NCBI GenBank assembly: GCA_963702705.1
Contig: CAVPDR010000002.1
Span: forward strand, 62,001 to 126,000
Reading direction: 5' to 3'
Source of the DNA: VRUE01 sp963702705
GTDB taxonomy: Bacteria > Actinomycetota > Thermoleophilia > Solirubrobacterales > 70-9
DNA length: 64,000 bases
Position 1 is the first letter of the stretch. Each line of letters begins with the position of its first letter. The notes beneath the pieces were generated by a model, which ran no database searches, was not told the DNA's origin, and saw nothing but the letters and a program-made list of their open reading frames with translations. The translations under genes and the position numbers were made by a program. Shown here in pieces: positions 33,678-41,845 of the stretch.

Positions 33678-34373
33678 ATGCTCACCAGCGACCCCGAGAT
33701 AGCCAGCGGCCGAGTCCTCGTCGTCGAGGACGACGCCGAGATTGCCGACGTCCTGCGCCGCTCTCTGCGCCAGGAGGGCTACGAAGTGAAGACTTCGGCC
33801 GACGGAGTGGAGGCACTCGACGTGGCCGCCGGCTTTGTTCCCGATCTCGTCGTCCTCGACCTCGGTCTCCCCCGCCTCGACGGAGTCGAGGTTTGCAGGC
33901 GCCTGCGGGCCGAGGGCGATGTGCCGATCCTGATGCTGACGGCTCGAGCGGAGACCGAGGATCGCGTCAGCGGGCTAGACAGCGGCGCTGACGACTACTT
34001 GATCAAGCCCTTCGAGCGCCAGGAGCTGTTGGCCAGGATCCGCGCCCTTCTAAGGCGCCGCCCTCCCCGCGGCGCGGCATCGCTCAGCGTCGCCGATCTG
34101 ACGCTCAACCCCGACACCCGCGAGGTGCGCCGGGGAGAGCGCGAGCTGGAGCTGACCAACCGCGAGTTCGAGCTGCTCGAGTACCTGATGCGCAACGAGC
34201 GCCTCGTCGTCTCGCGCGAGCGCTTGCTCGACGACGTCTGGGGCTATGACCCGACCGCGGCGACCAACACGATCGATGTCTTCATCTCCAATCTGCGACG
34301 CAAGCTCGAGGCCGGCGAGGAGCCCCGTCTGCTCCACACCAAACGCGGCGCCGGCTACGTGCTCAAGCAATAA
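33678..34373 (+). CDS. OmpR/PhoB-family response regulator
   Basis: 231 residues from the ATG at 33678. Receiver domain with acidic pocket VVEDD, phospho-acceptor Asp61 in VVLDLGLPR, conserved Thr (LMLTAR) and Lys (YLIKPFE). The C-terminal winged helix ends in the typical NTIDVFISNLRRKLE and RGAGYVL. It starts in the 93-nt gap divergent from ftsK. The histidine kinase gene begins 2 nt after its stop. Confidence 0.93.
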   Translation: MLTSDPEIASGRVLVVEDDAEIADVLRRSLRQEGYEVKTSADGVEALDVAAGFVPDLVVLDLGLPRLDGVEVCRRLRAEGDVPILMLTARAETEDRVSGLDSGADDYLIKPFERQELLARIRALLRRRPPRGAASLSVADLTLNPDTREVRRGERELELTNREFELLEYLMRNERLVVSRERLLDDVWGYDPTAATNTIDVFISNLRRKLEAGEEPRLLHTKRGAGYVLKQ

Positions 34374-34375
34374 TC

Positions 34376-35887
34376 GTGGCGAGGCTCAGACGTCGCCGGA
34401 CAAGGACGCAGGGAGTCCGAACAGCAGCGCTATTCGGACGACTGAGGACGCTGTATGGCGGTCGTCTGAGGCCGTCATCGTGGCCAGTCAGGTGGCGCTT
34501 GGCGGGGGTCTCCGCCGGCCTCACTCTGGTCATCCTGCTCGTCTTCGGCGCGGTGATCGGACAGGTCGCCACCAGCCGCATCCGCGACGACTTCAACCGG
34601 CAGGTCGGCGGTGCCGCCCAGACACTGGCGGCGGAAAGCCGGGTTTTCCCCACCCTGCTCGGCGTCCACTTCACCGGTCCCAAACTCGACGACTTTGTCC
34701 GGCCCGACGGCGCCTCGGCGCGCGTCTTCGACGCCGAAGGCCACCTGGTCAAAGAGAGCACCGCCGCCGAGCCGATGGGATCATCCTCATCGCTCGGCCT
34801 CTCCGACTACGGCCAAATGCGGGTCGCAACCACCCGGATCATCGGCGAATCCGGCGCAACCACCGGGTTTATTCAGTACGGCCGCAGCATCGCCCACGTC
34901 GACTCGACCGTCGACCGGCTCTGGCTCTTCATCGCCGCCGGCATTCTCGGCGGCACGCTCCTCGCCAGCTTCGCCGGTCTCGCAATTGCGGCGCGGGCGA
35001 TGCGGCCGATCTCGGCACTGACCGCGACTGCGCGCCAGATCGGCGCAACCGGGGATCCGTCCCGGCACATGCCCGACCCGAAAGCCGACGACGAGGTCGG
35101 CGAGCTCGCCCACACCCTCGAGCAGATGCTGCGCTCACTCGACGCTGCCCGCACCGAGCGCGAGGCGGCACTCAAAAAGCAGCGCGAGTTCGTCGCCGAC
35201 GCTTCGCATGAGCTGCGCACACCGCTGACCAGCGTGCTTGCCAACCTCGAGTTGCTGCAGGCCTCGCTCAACGGCCACAACGCCGAGGACGACCGGGCCA
35301 TGGTCGACTCGGCGCTGCGATCCTCGCGGCGGATGAGCCGCCTGGTCGGCGACCTTCTCCTCTTGGCTCGCGCCGATGCCGGCCGGGTGGGAAAGCAGCG
35401 CCGCTGCGATCTTGCCGAGATCGCCGGCAACGCGGCTGTCGAGATGTCACCGGTTCTGGGGGAACGCGAGCTCAAGATCGACAACGATCACGCACTGCCG
35501 GTCGAGGGAAACCCCGACGAGCTGCACCGGATGGTGCTTAACCTGCTCGACAACGCTGCCCGGCACACGCCGCCCGGGGCGAGGATCGAGCTGCACGTGC
35601 GCCAGGCGGGTGGCGAGGCGGTGGTCGAAGTCGCCGACGACGGGCCGGGTATCCCACCCCGGATTCGCGAGCAGATCTTCGATCGCTTCGTCCGCGGTGA
35701 GGGGCCCGCCGACACGGCGGTTGGACCCGGCAGCGGTCTCGGCCTGGCGATCGTCCGCGCCGTGGCCACCTCCCATGGCGGCACTGTTGAGGTCGGCGAG
35801 TCCAGCTCCGGCGGCGCGCTCTTCCGTGTCCGCCTGCCGCTGAACAGATCTGAGCGAGTTATTAAGCCGGCTTTAGAACGCCTTTAG
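34376..35887 (+). CDS. Sensor histidine kinase
   Basis: 503 residues from GTG. Two membrane helices (about 44-66 and 181-205) enclose an extracytoplasmic sensor domain of roughly 115 residues, followed by HAMP (AIAARAMRPISALTATARQI), a dimerisation helix with phospho-His at about residue 278 (ADASHELRTPL), and the ATPase domain with N box NLLDNAARHTPPG, DDGPGIP and GSGLGLAIV. Partner of the regulator at 33678. The ligand is unknown; no target operon is evident nearby. Confidence 0.93.
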   Translation: MARLRRRRTRTQGVRTAALFGRLRTLYGGRLRPSSWPVRWRLAGVSAGLTLVILLVFGAVIGQVATSRIRDDFNRQVGGAAQTLAAESRVFPTLLGVHFTGPKLDDFVRPDGASARVFDAEGHLVKESTAAEPMGSSSSLGLSDYGQMRVATTRIIGESGATTGFIQYGRSIAHVDSTVDRLWLFIAAGILGGTLLASFAGLAIAARAMRPISALTATARQIGATGDPSRHMPDPKADDEVGELAHTLEQMLRSLDAARTEREAALKKQREFVADASHELRTPLTSVLANLELLQASLNGHNAEDDRAMVDSALRSSRRMSRLVGDLLLLARADAGRVGKQRRCDLAEIAGNAAVEMSPVLGERELKIDNDHALPVEGNPDELHRMVLNLLDNAARHTPPGARIELHVRQAGGEAVVEVADDGPGIPPRIREQIFDRFVRGEGPADTAVGPGSGLGLAIVRAVATSHGGTVEVGESSSGGALFRVRLPLNRSERVIKPALERL

Positions 35888-35922
35888 CGTTCGGCCGTAA
35901 TTTCCCCTGCGGACGAGACACA

Positions 35923-35968
35923 GGGCTCACCGGAACTCTCCCCAATGTCTTCCGGTGAGCCCATTTTT
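35923..35968 (+). terminator. Intrinsic terminator of the two-component operon
   Basis: Perfect 12-bp stem: GGGCTCACCGGA (35923-35934) and TCCGGTGAGCCC (35951-35962), with a 16-nt loop, followed by ATTTTT (35963-35968). It lies 36 nt after the kinase stop and is a textbook Rho-independent terminator. Confidence 0.92.
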
Positions 35969-36098
35969 CCTCGAGGAGGGCGACGCCGCGGAAGAGGGCT
36001 TCCGGGTCGTGGTCCTTTCTTTTCTTTCTCAGCCCATCGACGCTAAGATCTTTTTGGGTAATCGGCGTCGTCGATGCCGGCGGAAGAGGAGAGAGAAG

Positions 36099-37310
36099 AT
36101 GAAGGCGAGGACGGGATTGGCCCTGATCGGCGCGGCGCTGGCGGCCGGACTACTGCTCGGCGCGAGCCCGGCGTCAGCGACCGAACTTTGCAAAGCAGCC
36201 GAAAAAGAATGCGCCAGCAAAAACGTCTACGAATCGGCAACGACGCTCGAAGCGAGCACGTCGAAAGCGCTGATCGAATCGAGTCTCGGGACGATCACCT
36301 GCGAATCGACGCTGAAAGGAGAAACGCTCACCTCCGTCGGCAACCCGCTTACCGCCGAAATCTCCAGCATCGCCTTCAGCGGCTGCAAAAAGGAAGCCGA
36401 AAAATGCACCGCCGAAACGCTCAACCTGCCCTACTTCGCCCAGGTCGATGAGACCGTCGAAGGCGAAGGCACGTTCGAAGTCTGGGGCGATGCCAGCTCG
36501 ACGATGACCCTCAGCGTGAGCTGCTCACTCAAATGCAAATTCTCCGCTGAATCGATGCCCCTGAAACTGAAAGGCGGGAGCAAAGCCGAACTGAGCGCGA
36601 GCGGGGCAGCGCTCGAAAAAGGCGAAGGCACGAGCTGCCCGAAAACCGCCAAACTCACCGCCGCCTACACGGTCAACACGCCGGCCCCGCTTCAGGTGGA
36701 GGCGCGCCCGACGAAGCTCTGCAAAGAAGAACCGATAGAAGCCACCTGCCCGGGAGGGCAGGCGTTCTCGGGTGCGGTCAAAGGCTACCTGGCGGGGGTC
36801 AACGTGGCGAAACTGGTCGGCACCGGGCCGGAAGCGAGCGGGACCGTAACGTGCACCGAAAGCCCGCTGGCCGGCAGCTTCAACTCCAACGGTCGCGGCG
36901 AAATCTCAACGGGGGGGCTCAAATTCACCTCGGGTGGAGGCGGCGCGTGCACCTCCAACCTCAACGGCGGAACGCCAACGGTTGCGATCACCGTGCTCAA
37001 CCTGCCCTGGAACCGGTCGTCGATCAACTTTATGCGCACGACCGAACCGCAGGGGCGGTCCAACTTCTGGGGGACCCGGAACCCGAAACTGAAAGTGGTC
37101 GTCAACGGAACCGAATGCGTCTACTTCCTGCGGATCATGTTTTCGGACATCACCAACCCCATCCTCTTCGGGCCGATGGAAATGAAAGTCCAGTGGCAGA
37201 GCCTGCGCACCTCGGGGCCGACCAACATCTGCCCGGCCTTCTTCGAGGTCGAAGGGAACTGGTGGCTGGAATCGAGCACCAACGAAAACATCTGGGTCGG
37301 CCGGCAGTAG
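36099..37310 (+). CDS. Secreted Cys-rich protein, two-module form 2
   Basis: 403 residues from the ATG at 36099, preceded by GGAGAGAGA. Signal peptide MKARTGLALIGAALAAGLL, with cleavage near ASATELC. Module one carries CESTLKGE, AFSGCKKEAEKC and LNLPYFA; module two carries CTESPLAG, GGACTSN and VLNLPWNRSS. The architecture matches the gene at 23503. Codon choice is unusual for this window: Glu and Lys are mostly GAA and AAA here, whereas neighbouring core genes use GAG and AAG. It is convergent with rnj. No function recognised. Confidence 0.78.
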   Translation: MKARTGLALIGAALAAGLLLGASPASATELCKAAEKECASKNVYESATTLEASTSKALIESSLGTITCESTLKGETLTSVGNPLTAEISSIAFSGCKKEAEKCTAETLNLPYFAQVDETVEGEGTFEVWGDASSTMTLSVSCSLKCKFSAESMPLKLKGGSKAELSASGAALEKGEGTSCPKTAKLTAAYTVNTPAPLQVEARPTKLCKEEPIEATCPGGQAFSGAVKGYLAGVNVAKLVGTGPEASGTVTCTESPLAGSFNSNGRGEISTGGLKFTSGGGGACTSNLNGGTPTVAITVLNLPWNRSSINFMRTTEPQGRSNFWGTRNPKLKVVVNGTECVYFLRIMFSDITNPILFGPMEMKVQWQSLRTSGPTNICPAFFEVEGNWWLESSTNENIWVGRQ

Positions 37311-37331
37311 GCCGAACATAGGCCGAACCGC

Positions 37332-38996
37332 TCAGACCTCGACCACGACGGGGATGATCATCGGTCGCCGGTGCAGCTTCTTGTAGACGAGGCCGGCGAC
37401 CGCGTCATGAAGGTCTTCCTGGATCAGGTGCAGCTCCCGGGTGCCGGCATTGGCGGCGTCCTCGAGCGAATCCTCGACCACGTCCTTGAGCTCCTCAACC
37501 AGGGCATCGGCCTCCTCGAGGAAGGCGACGCCGCGGAAGAGGACTTCGGGGTCGGCGACGACCTGGCCGTCGTCGGATGAGATCGTCGCGACGACGATGA
37601 AGATGCCGTCGGCCGAGATCTCGCGGCGGTCGCGCAGCGCGACGTCGTCGGGCTCGCCGACGTTGACGCCGTCGACGAAGATCACGCCGGCGTGGATGTC
37701 CTCGCCGAAGCTGGCTCCGTTTGCGTCGAGCTCGAGCGGCAGGCCGTTGCGACCCTGGAAGATGTTCTCGGCCGCGATGCCGATCGATTCCGCCAGCTCG
37801 GCGTGCAGCCGCAGGCGCTGATGGTCGCCGTGCACGGGCAACACGTAGCGCGGTTTGGTCAGGTTGAGCATCAGTTTCAGCTCCTCCTGCCAGCCATGAC
37901 CGGAAGCGTGGATCGGTGCCTGTTTCGCCGTCACCACGCTGGCGCCGATCTCGTAGATGCGGTCGATCGTCTCGTTGACCGCGCGCTCGTTACCGGGCAC
38001 CGGCGTCGCCGAGAAGACGACGGTGTCGCCCGAGTGCAACTCGACGTCGCGGTGGTCGTTGTTGGCCATCCGCCGCAGCGCCGAGAGCGGCTCGCCCTGG
38101 CTGCCGGTCGAGATCACGACGACCTTCTCGTCGGGGAAGCTCTCGATCTCACGCGGCTGGATGAAGAGCCCCGACGGTGCGTCGGCGATGCCGAGGTTGG
38201 AGGCGATGTTGAAGTTTTTGCGCATCGAGCGGCCGACCAGGGCGACCCGGCGGTCGAGCTTGACCGCGGCGTCGATCACCTGCTGGACGCGGTGGATGTT
38301 GGAGGCGAAGGAGGTGACGATGATGCGGCCCTTGCATTTGGAGAAGGTCTCCAGCAGGGCGGGGCCGACGCTCGACTCCGAGGGGGCGACCCCCGGGCGG
38401 TCGGCGTTGGTCGAGTCGCCGCAGAGCAACAGCAGGCCGTCGCGCCCGACTTCGGCGAGGCGCGAGATGTCGGCGGGCCGGCCGTCGACCGGGGTCTGGT
38501 CGAACTTGTAGTCGCCGGTCATCAGCATCGTGCCGACCTCGGTCGTGAGCAGGACGCCTCGGGCGTCCGGGATCGAGTGCGAGAGATGGACCAGCTCCAG
38601 CTCGAAGGGGCCGAGCTTGATCTTGTCGCCGGCCGGCAGCTCCTCCAGTGGTGCGTCCTTGAGCTTGTGCTCGTCGAGCTTGGAGCGGACCATGCCTACG
38701 GTCAGTAGGCCGCCGTAGATGACAGGCGGCATGCCGATCTCACGCAGCACGTATGGCAGTGCCCCCACGTGGTCCTCGTGGCCGTGGGTTAGGACGATCG
38801 CCTCGATGTCCTCGGCGCGATCACGCAGGTAGGAGAAGTCGGGCAGGACCAGGTCGATGCCGAGCATCTCCGCGGTCGGGAACATCAGGCCGGTGTCGAC
38901 GACGACGATGCGACCGTCGTACTCGACCACGGTCATGTTCTTGCCGATCTCGCCCAGGCCTCCGAGCGGCAGCACGCGCAGCTTGCCGGCGGGCAC
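37332..38996 (-). CDS. rnj: Ribonuclease J
   Basis: 554 residues, beta-CASP metallo-beta-lactamase RNase. Metal motif THGHEDH, then HSIPDA, GDYKFDQTP and STGSQGEP for the beta-CASP part, and HASGHGWQEEL followed by PVHGD in the C-terminal metal region. RNase J has endonuclease and 5'-3' exonuclease activity in mRNA decay and rRNA maturation. It shares one base with dapA (stop/start at 38996), so it belongs to the downstream end of the dapB-dapA-rnj string, a common actinobacterial order. Confidence 0.95.
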   Translation of the reverse strand: MPAGKLRVLPLGGLGEIGKNMTVVEYDGRIVVVDTGLMFPTAEMLGIDLVLPDFSYLRDRAEDIEAIVLTHGHEDHVGALPYVLREIGMPPVIYGGLLTVGMVRSKLDEHKLKDAPLEELPAGDKIKLGPFELELVHLSHSIPDARGVLLTTEVGTMLMTGDYKFDQTPVDGRPADISRLAEVGRDGLLLLCGDSTNADRPGVAPSESSVGPALLETFSKCKGRIIVTSFASNIHRVQQVIDAAVKLDRRVALVGRSMRKNFNIASNLGIADAPSGLFIQPREIESFPDEKVVVISTGSQGEPLSALRRMANNDHRDVELHSGDTVVFSATPVPGNERAVNETIDRIYEIGASVVTAKQAPIHASGHGWQEELKLMLNLTKPRYVLPVHGDHQRLRLHAELAESIGIAAENIFQGRNGLPLELDANGASFGEDIHAGVIFVDGVNVGEPDDVALRDRREISADGIFIVVATISSDDGQVVADPEVLFRGVAFLEEADALVEELKDVVEDSLEDAANAGTRELHLIQEDLHDAVAGLVYKKLHRRPMIIPVVVEV

Positions 38997-39874
38997 TAGG
39001 ACGTCACCGGGGTGAGTCCGACGCCTTCGAGCGCCGCGCGCACGGTCGCCCTCTGTCCGGCGTCGGCCGGGACGAGGGGAAGTCGCAGTCTTCCGGAGGG
39101 GATCAGGCCGGTCATCTCGAGGGCAGCCTTGACCGGGATCGGGTTCGTGGTCACACCCATCGCGGCGTAGACCTCTCGCAACCCGGCGTCGATCTGTCGG
39201 GCCCGGTCGAGTTCGCCGGCTTGCGCCGCGTCCCAGACTTCCCGCATCTGCGGGCCGACCAGGTGCGAGGCGACGCAGATGCCCCCGGCGCCGCCGATCT
39301 CGAGCGTCTTGCAGAAGATGTCGTCGTTTCCGGCGAGGATGCCCAGTCCCTCGATCGGCTGCAGCTCCTCGTTGTTGGCCTGCTTGACCGCGACGACGCC
39401 GTCGATCTTTGCCAACTCGGCCAGGCCCTCGGGCGGCACGTTGACAACCACCCGCGAGGGGATGTTGTAGGCGATCAGCGGCAGATCGGGAACCGCGGCG
39501 GCGATCGCCTCGAAGTGGGCCTGGATGCCGGCCGGGTTGGGCTTGTTGTAATAGGGGGTGACGATCAGGGCGGCGTCGGCGCCGGCCTCGGCCGCGCCCT
39601 TTGTCAGCTCGATCGAGTGCTGCGTGTAGTTGGTGCCGGTGCCGCAGACCAGCAGCGTCCCCTCGCCGACCTCCTTGCGGATCGCCCCGACCAGCTGCAG
39701 CGCCTCCTCGTCGGTCAGCGTCGGCGCCTCGCCGGTCGAACCCGAGATCACCAGGCCGTGCGAGCCGTGCTCGAGCAGGTACGTCGCCAGCTTCAGCGCA
39801 GCCGCCTCGTCGACGGCGCCGCCCTCGTCAAAGGGGGTCGCCATCGCAGTGATAATCCCGCGAATCTCCTTCAC
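38996..39874 (-). CDS. dapA: 4-hydroxy-tetrahydrodipicolinate synthase
   Basis: 292 residues from GTG (39874). TIM-barrel enzyme with GSTGEAPTL, a catalytic Tyr in YNIPSR and the Schiff-base Lys in VVAVKQA. It condenses pyruvate with aspartate semialdehyde, the first step specific to lysine and DAP. It lies 25 nt downstream of dapB and shares its last base with the rnj start. With dapB, dapL and dapF it makes up the aminotransferase variant of the pathway. Confidence 0.95.
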   Translation of the reverse strand: MKEIRGIITAMATPFDEGGAVDEAAALKLATYLLEHGSHGLVISGSTGEAPTLTDEEALQLVGAIRKEVGEGTLLVCGTGTNYTQHSIELTKGAAEAGADAALIVTPYYNKPNPAGIQAHFEAIAAAVPDLPLIAYNIPSRVVVNVPPEGLAELAKIDGVVAVKQANNEELQPIEGLGILAGNDDIFCKTLEIGGAGGICVASHLVGPQMREVWDAAQAGELDRARQIDAGLREVYAAMGVTTNPIPVKAALEMTGLIPSGRLRLPLVPADAGQRATVRAALEGVGLTPVTS

Positions 39875-39899
39875 GAGGCCAGGGTATCGCGGTCGCGAC

Positions 39900-40565
39900 T
39901 CAAAGGATCTTCTCTAGGCCCACTGTGAAGCGGTCCGGCAGGCCGCCGACCTTGCGCACCGCGAGCAGCACTCCGGGCATGAAGGAGCGGCGGTCGATCG
40001 AGTCGTGGCGGACGCTCAGGGTCTGCCCCTCGCCGCCGAAGACGACCTCCTGGTGGGCAACGAGACCCGGAAGCCGGATCGAGTGGATGGGCTGGTGGAC
40101 GTTGCCGCCGGCGGCGGAGATCAGCTCGGCCGTGCGCTTCGCGGTACCCGAGGGGGCGTCGAGCTTCTTGTCGTGGTGCAGCTCGACGATCTCGCACTCG
40201 GGCATGTGGCGGGCGATCGTCTGCGAGACCTCCATCAGCAACACGGCGCCGATCGCGAAGTTGGGGGCGACGAAGCAGTTCGCACTGGAAGCCTCCGCCG
40301 CCTGGCGCAGCGCCTCGAGGTCAAAGCCGGTGGTGCCGACGACGGCGTGGACGCCGACGGCGAGGCAGGCTTCGGCATTGGCCAGCGCCGTGTCGGGCGT
40401 GCTGAAGTCGACGACGACGTCCGCCGCATCGAGCACGTCGGCCAGCTCCACCCCGAGGCTGGGGTCGGCCTTGCCGACCAGCTCGGTGTCGGCGGCGGCC
40501 TCGACCGTCTCGCAGACTGCCTGGCCCATGCGGCCGGCGGCGCCGGATACGGCAACCCTGATCAC
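39900..40565 (-). CDS. dapB: 4-hydroxy-tetrahydrodipicolinate reductase
   Basis: 221 residues, slightly short for the family (about 245-270). Cofactor loop GAAGRMGQ, VVDFSTPD, GTTGFD, and the diagnostic ELHHDKKLDAPSGTA with the catalytic His/Lys. It reduces the dapA product to tetrahydrodipicolinate using NAD(P)H. The start overlaps the stop of the M16 peptidase gene (ATGA). Confidence 0.94.
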   Translation of the reverse strand: MIRVAVSGAAGRMGQAVCETVEAAADTELVGKADPSLGVELADVLDAADVVVDFSTPDTALANAEACLAVGVHAVVGTTGFDLEALRQAAEASSANCFVAPNFAIGAVLLMEVSQTIARHMPECEIVELHHDKKLDAPSGTAKRTAELISAAGGNVHQPIHSIRLPGLVAHQEVVFGGEGQTLSVRHDSIDRRSFMPGVLLAVRKVGGLPDRFTVGLEKIL

Positions 40566-41836
40566 GCGGCGACCAGTGCCTCGCTTACCGGCCCGAGGGC
40601 GTCGCGAAAGCGATCCTCGTCGCGGCCGACGCAGGCGGCGGAGAGGCGCTCGGGGCCGTAGAGCTCCTGCGCCAACTCGGTCAGGTCGCCGACGGTGACG
40701 GCGTCGACCTTGGCCAGCATCTCGTCGAGGCTGTCGATCGGCAGGCCGAAGAGGGTCGCGCGGGAGATCCGCGTCATCCGCGCCGCGGTCGACTCGGAGG
40801 TGAGCACGAGCCGGCCCTTGACGTTCTCCTTGCCGCGATCCAGCTCCTCGGCCGAGACAGGCTCGCTGCGCAGCCGGGCAAGCTCGGCGCCGATGATCGA
40901 ACAGGCCTCCTCGACGTTGTCCTCCCTGGTGCCGACGTAACTGGCGATCAGGCCGGAGTCGGTGTACTGCTCGCTGTAGGAGCCGACCGCGTAGGCGAGG
41001 CCGCGCTTCTCGCGCACCTCGCGGAAGAGCCGCGAGGAGCTGGAGCCGCCGAAGATCGAGTCGAGCACGGCGAGGGCGTAGCGGCGCTCGTCGTCGCGGG
41101 TGATGCCGGGCGCGCCAAAGCAGATGTGGTACTGCTCGGTGTCCTTCTGGTAGAAGCAGCGTCGCGTCGCGTCCTCGGCCTTGACGGTGGCCTGGCCGTT
41201 GGCTCCGGACGCGGTCGGTGAGACAAGTCGCTCGCTGAGCGCGGCGATCTGGTCGTGGTCGACGTTTCCGGCCGCCCCGACGACGATATTGGCGCCGGTG
41301 TAGCGGGCGCTGCGGTAGGCCTCGATGTCGGGGACCGGGACCGAGCTGATCACCTCGGCCTCGCCCAGTACCCGTCGGCCGAGCGGGTGCTCCCCGAAGA
41401 CGGCCTCGGCGAGGATGTCGTGGACGCGGTCCTGCGGCTCGTCCTCGTACATCGCGATCTCCTCGAGCACGACGTCGCGCTCGGAGTCGATCTCGGGGTA
41501 GGTCGGCGCCAGCAGCATCTCCGCCAACAGGTCGAAGACCTCCTCGGTGTGCTCGTCGAGGAAGCGAGCGTGCAGGTGGGTGGTCTCCTTGCCGGTGGCG
41601 GCGTTGACGGAGGCACCCAGCCCGTCGAGCTTCTCGGCGATCCCGATCGCCGAGAAGCGGGCCGTGCCCTTGAACAGCAGGTGCTCGAGGAAGTGCGAGA
41701 TCCCTGCCTGCGCCGGGCTCTCGTTGCGCGAGCCGGTGCGCACCCAGAGTCCGAGCGCGACGGATCGCACCGAGGGAACCTCCTCGGTGGCGACCCGTAC
41801 GCCCGAGCTCTGCTCAGTCAGCTGTGGTGCGCTCAA
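40562..41836 (-). CDS. M16 family zinc peptidase
   Basis: 424 residues. The inverted zinc motif H-x2-E-H is in ISHFLEHLLFKGT, with the third ligand Glu in DVVLEEIAMYED. The second M16 half contains RDDERRYALAVLDSIFGGSSSSRLFREVREKRGL, which includes the conserved Arg/Tyr region. Homologues next to pnp are common in many bacteria and are related to mitochondrial processing peptidase; the substrate here is unknown. It begins 9 nt after the pnp stop. Confidence 0.9.
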   Translation of the reverse strand: MSAPQLTEQSSGVRVATEEVPSVRSVALGLWVRTGSRNESPAQAGISHFLEHLLFKGTARFSAIGIAEKLDGLGASVNAATGKETTHLHARFLDEHTEEVFDLLAEMLLAPTYPEIDSERDVVLEEIAMYEDEPQDRVHDILAEAVFGEHPLGRRVLGEAEVISSVPVPDIEAYRSARYTGANIVVGAAGNVDHDQIAALSERLVSPTASGANGQATVKAEDATRRCFYQKDTEQYHICFGAPGITRDDERRYALAVLDSIFGGSSSSRLFREVREKRGLAYAVGSYSEQYTDSGLIASYVGTREDNVEEACSIIGAELARLRSEPVSAEELDRGKENVKGRLVLTSESTAARMTRISRATLFGLPIDSLDEMLAKVDAVTVGDLTELAQELYGPERLSAACVGRDEDRFRDALGPVSEALVAA

Positions 41837-41845
41837 TGCTCGTGC

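Noticed and set aside
37300..37331. Tandem TAGGCCGAAC copies as a regulatory repeat
   Set aside because: There are only two short copies at a convergent gene end; too little to support a function.
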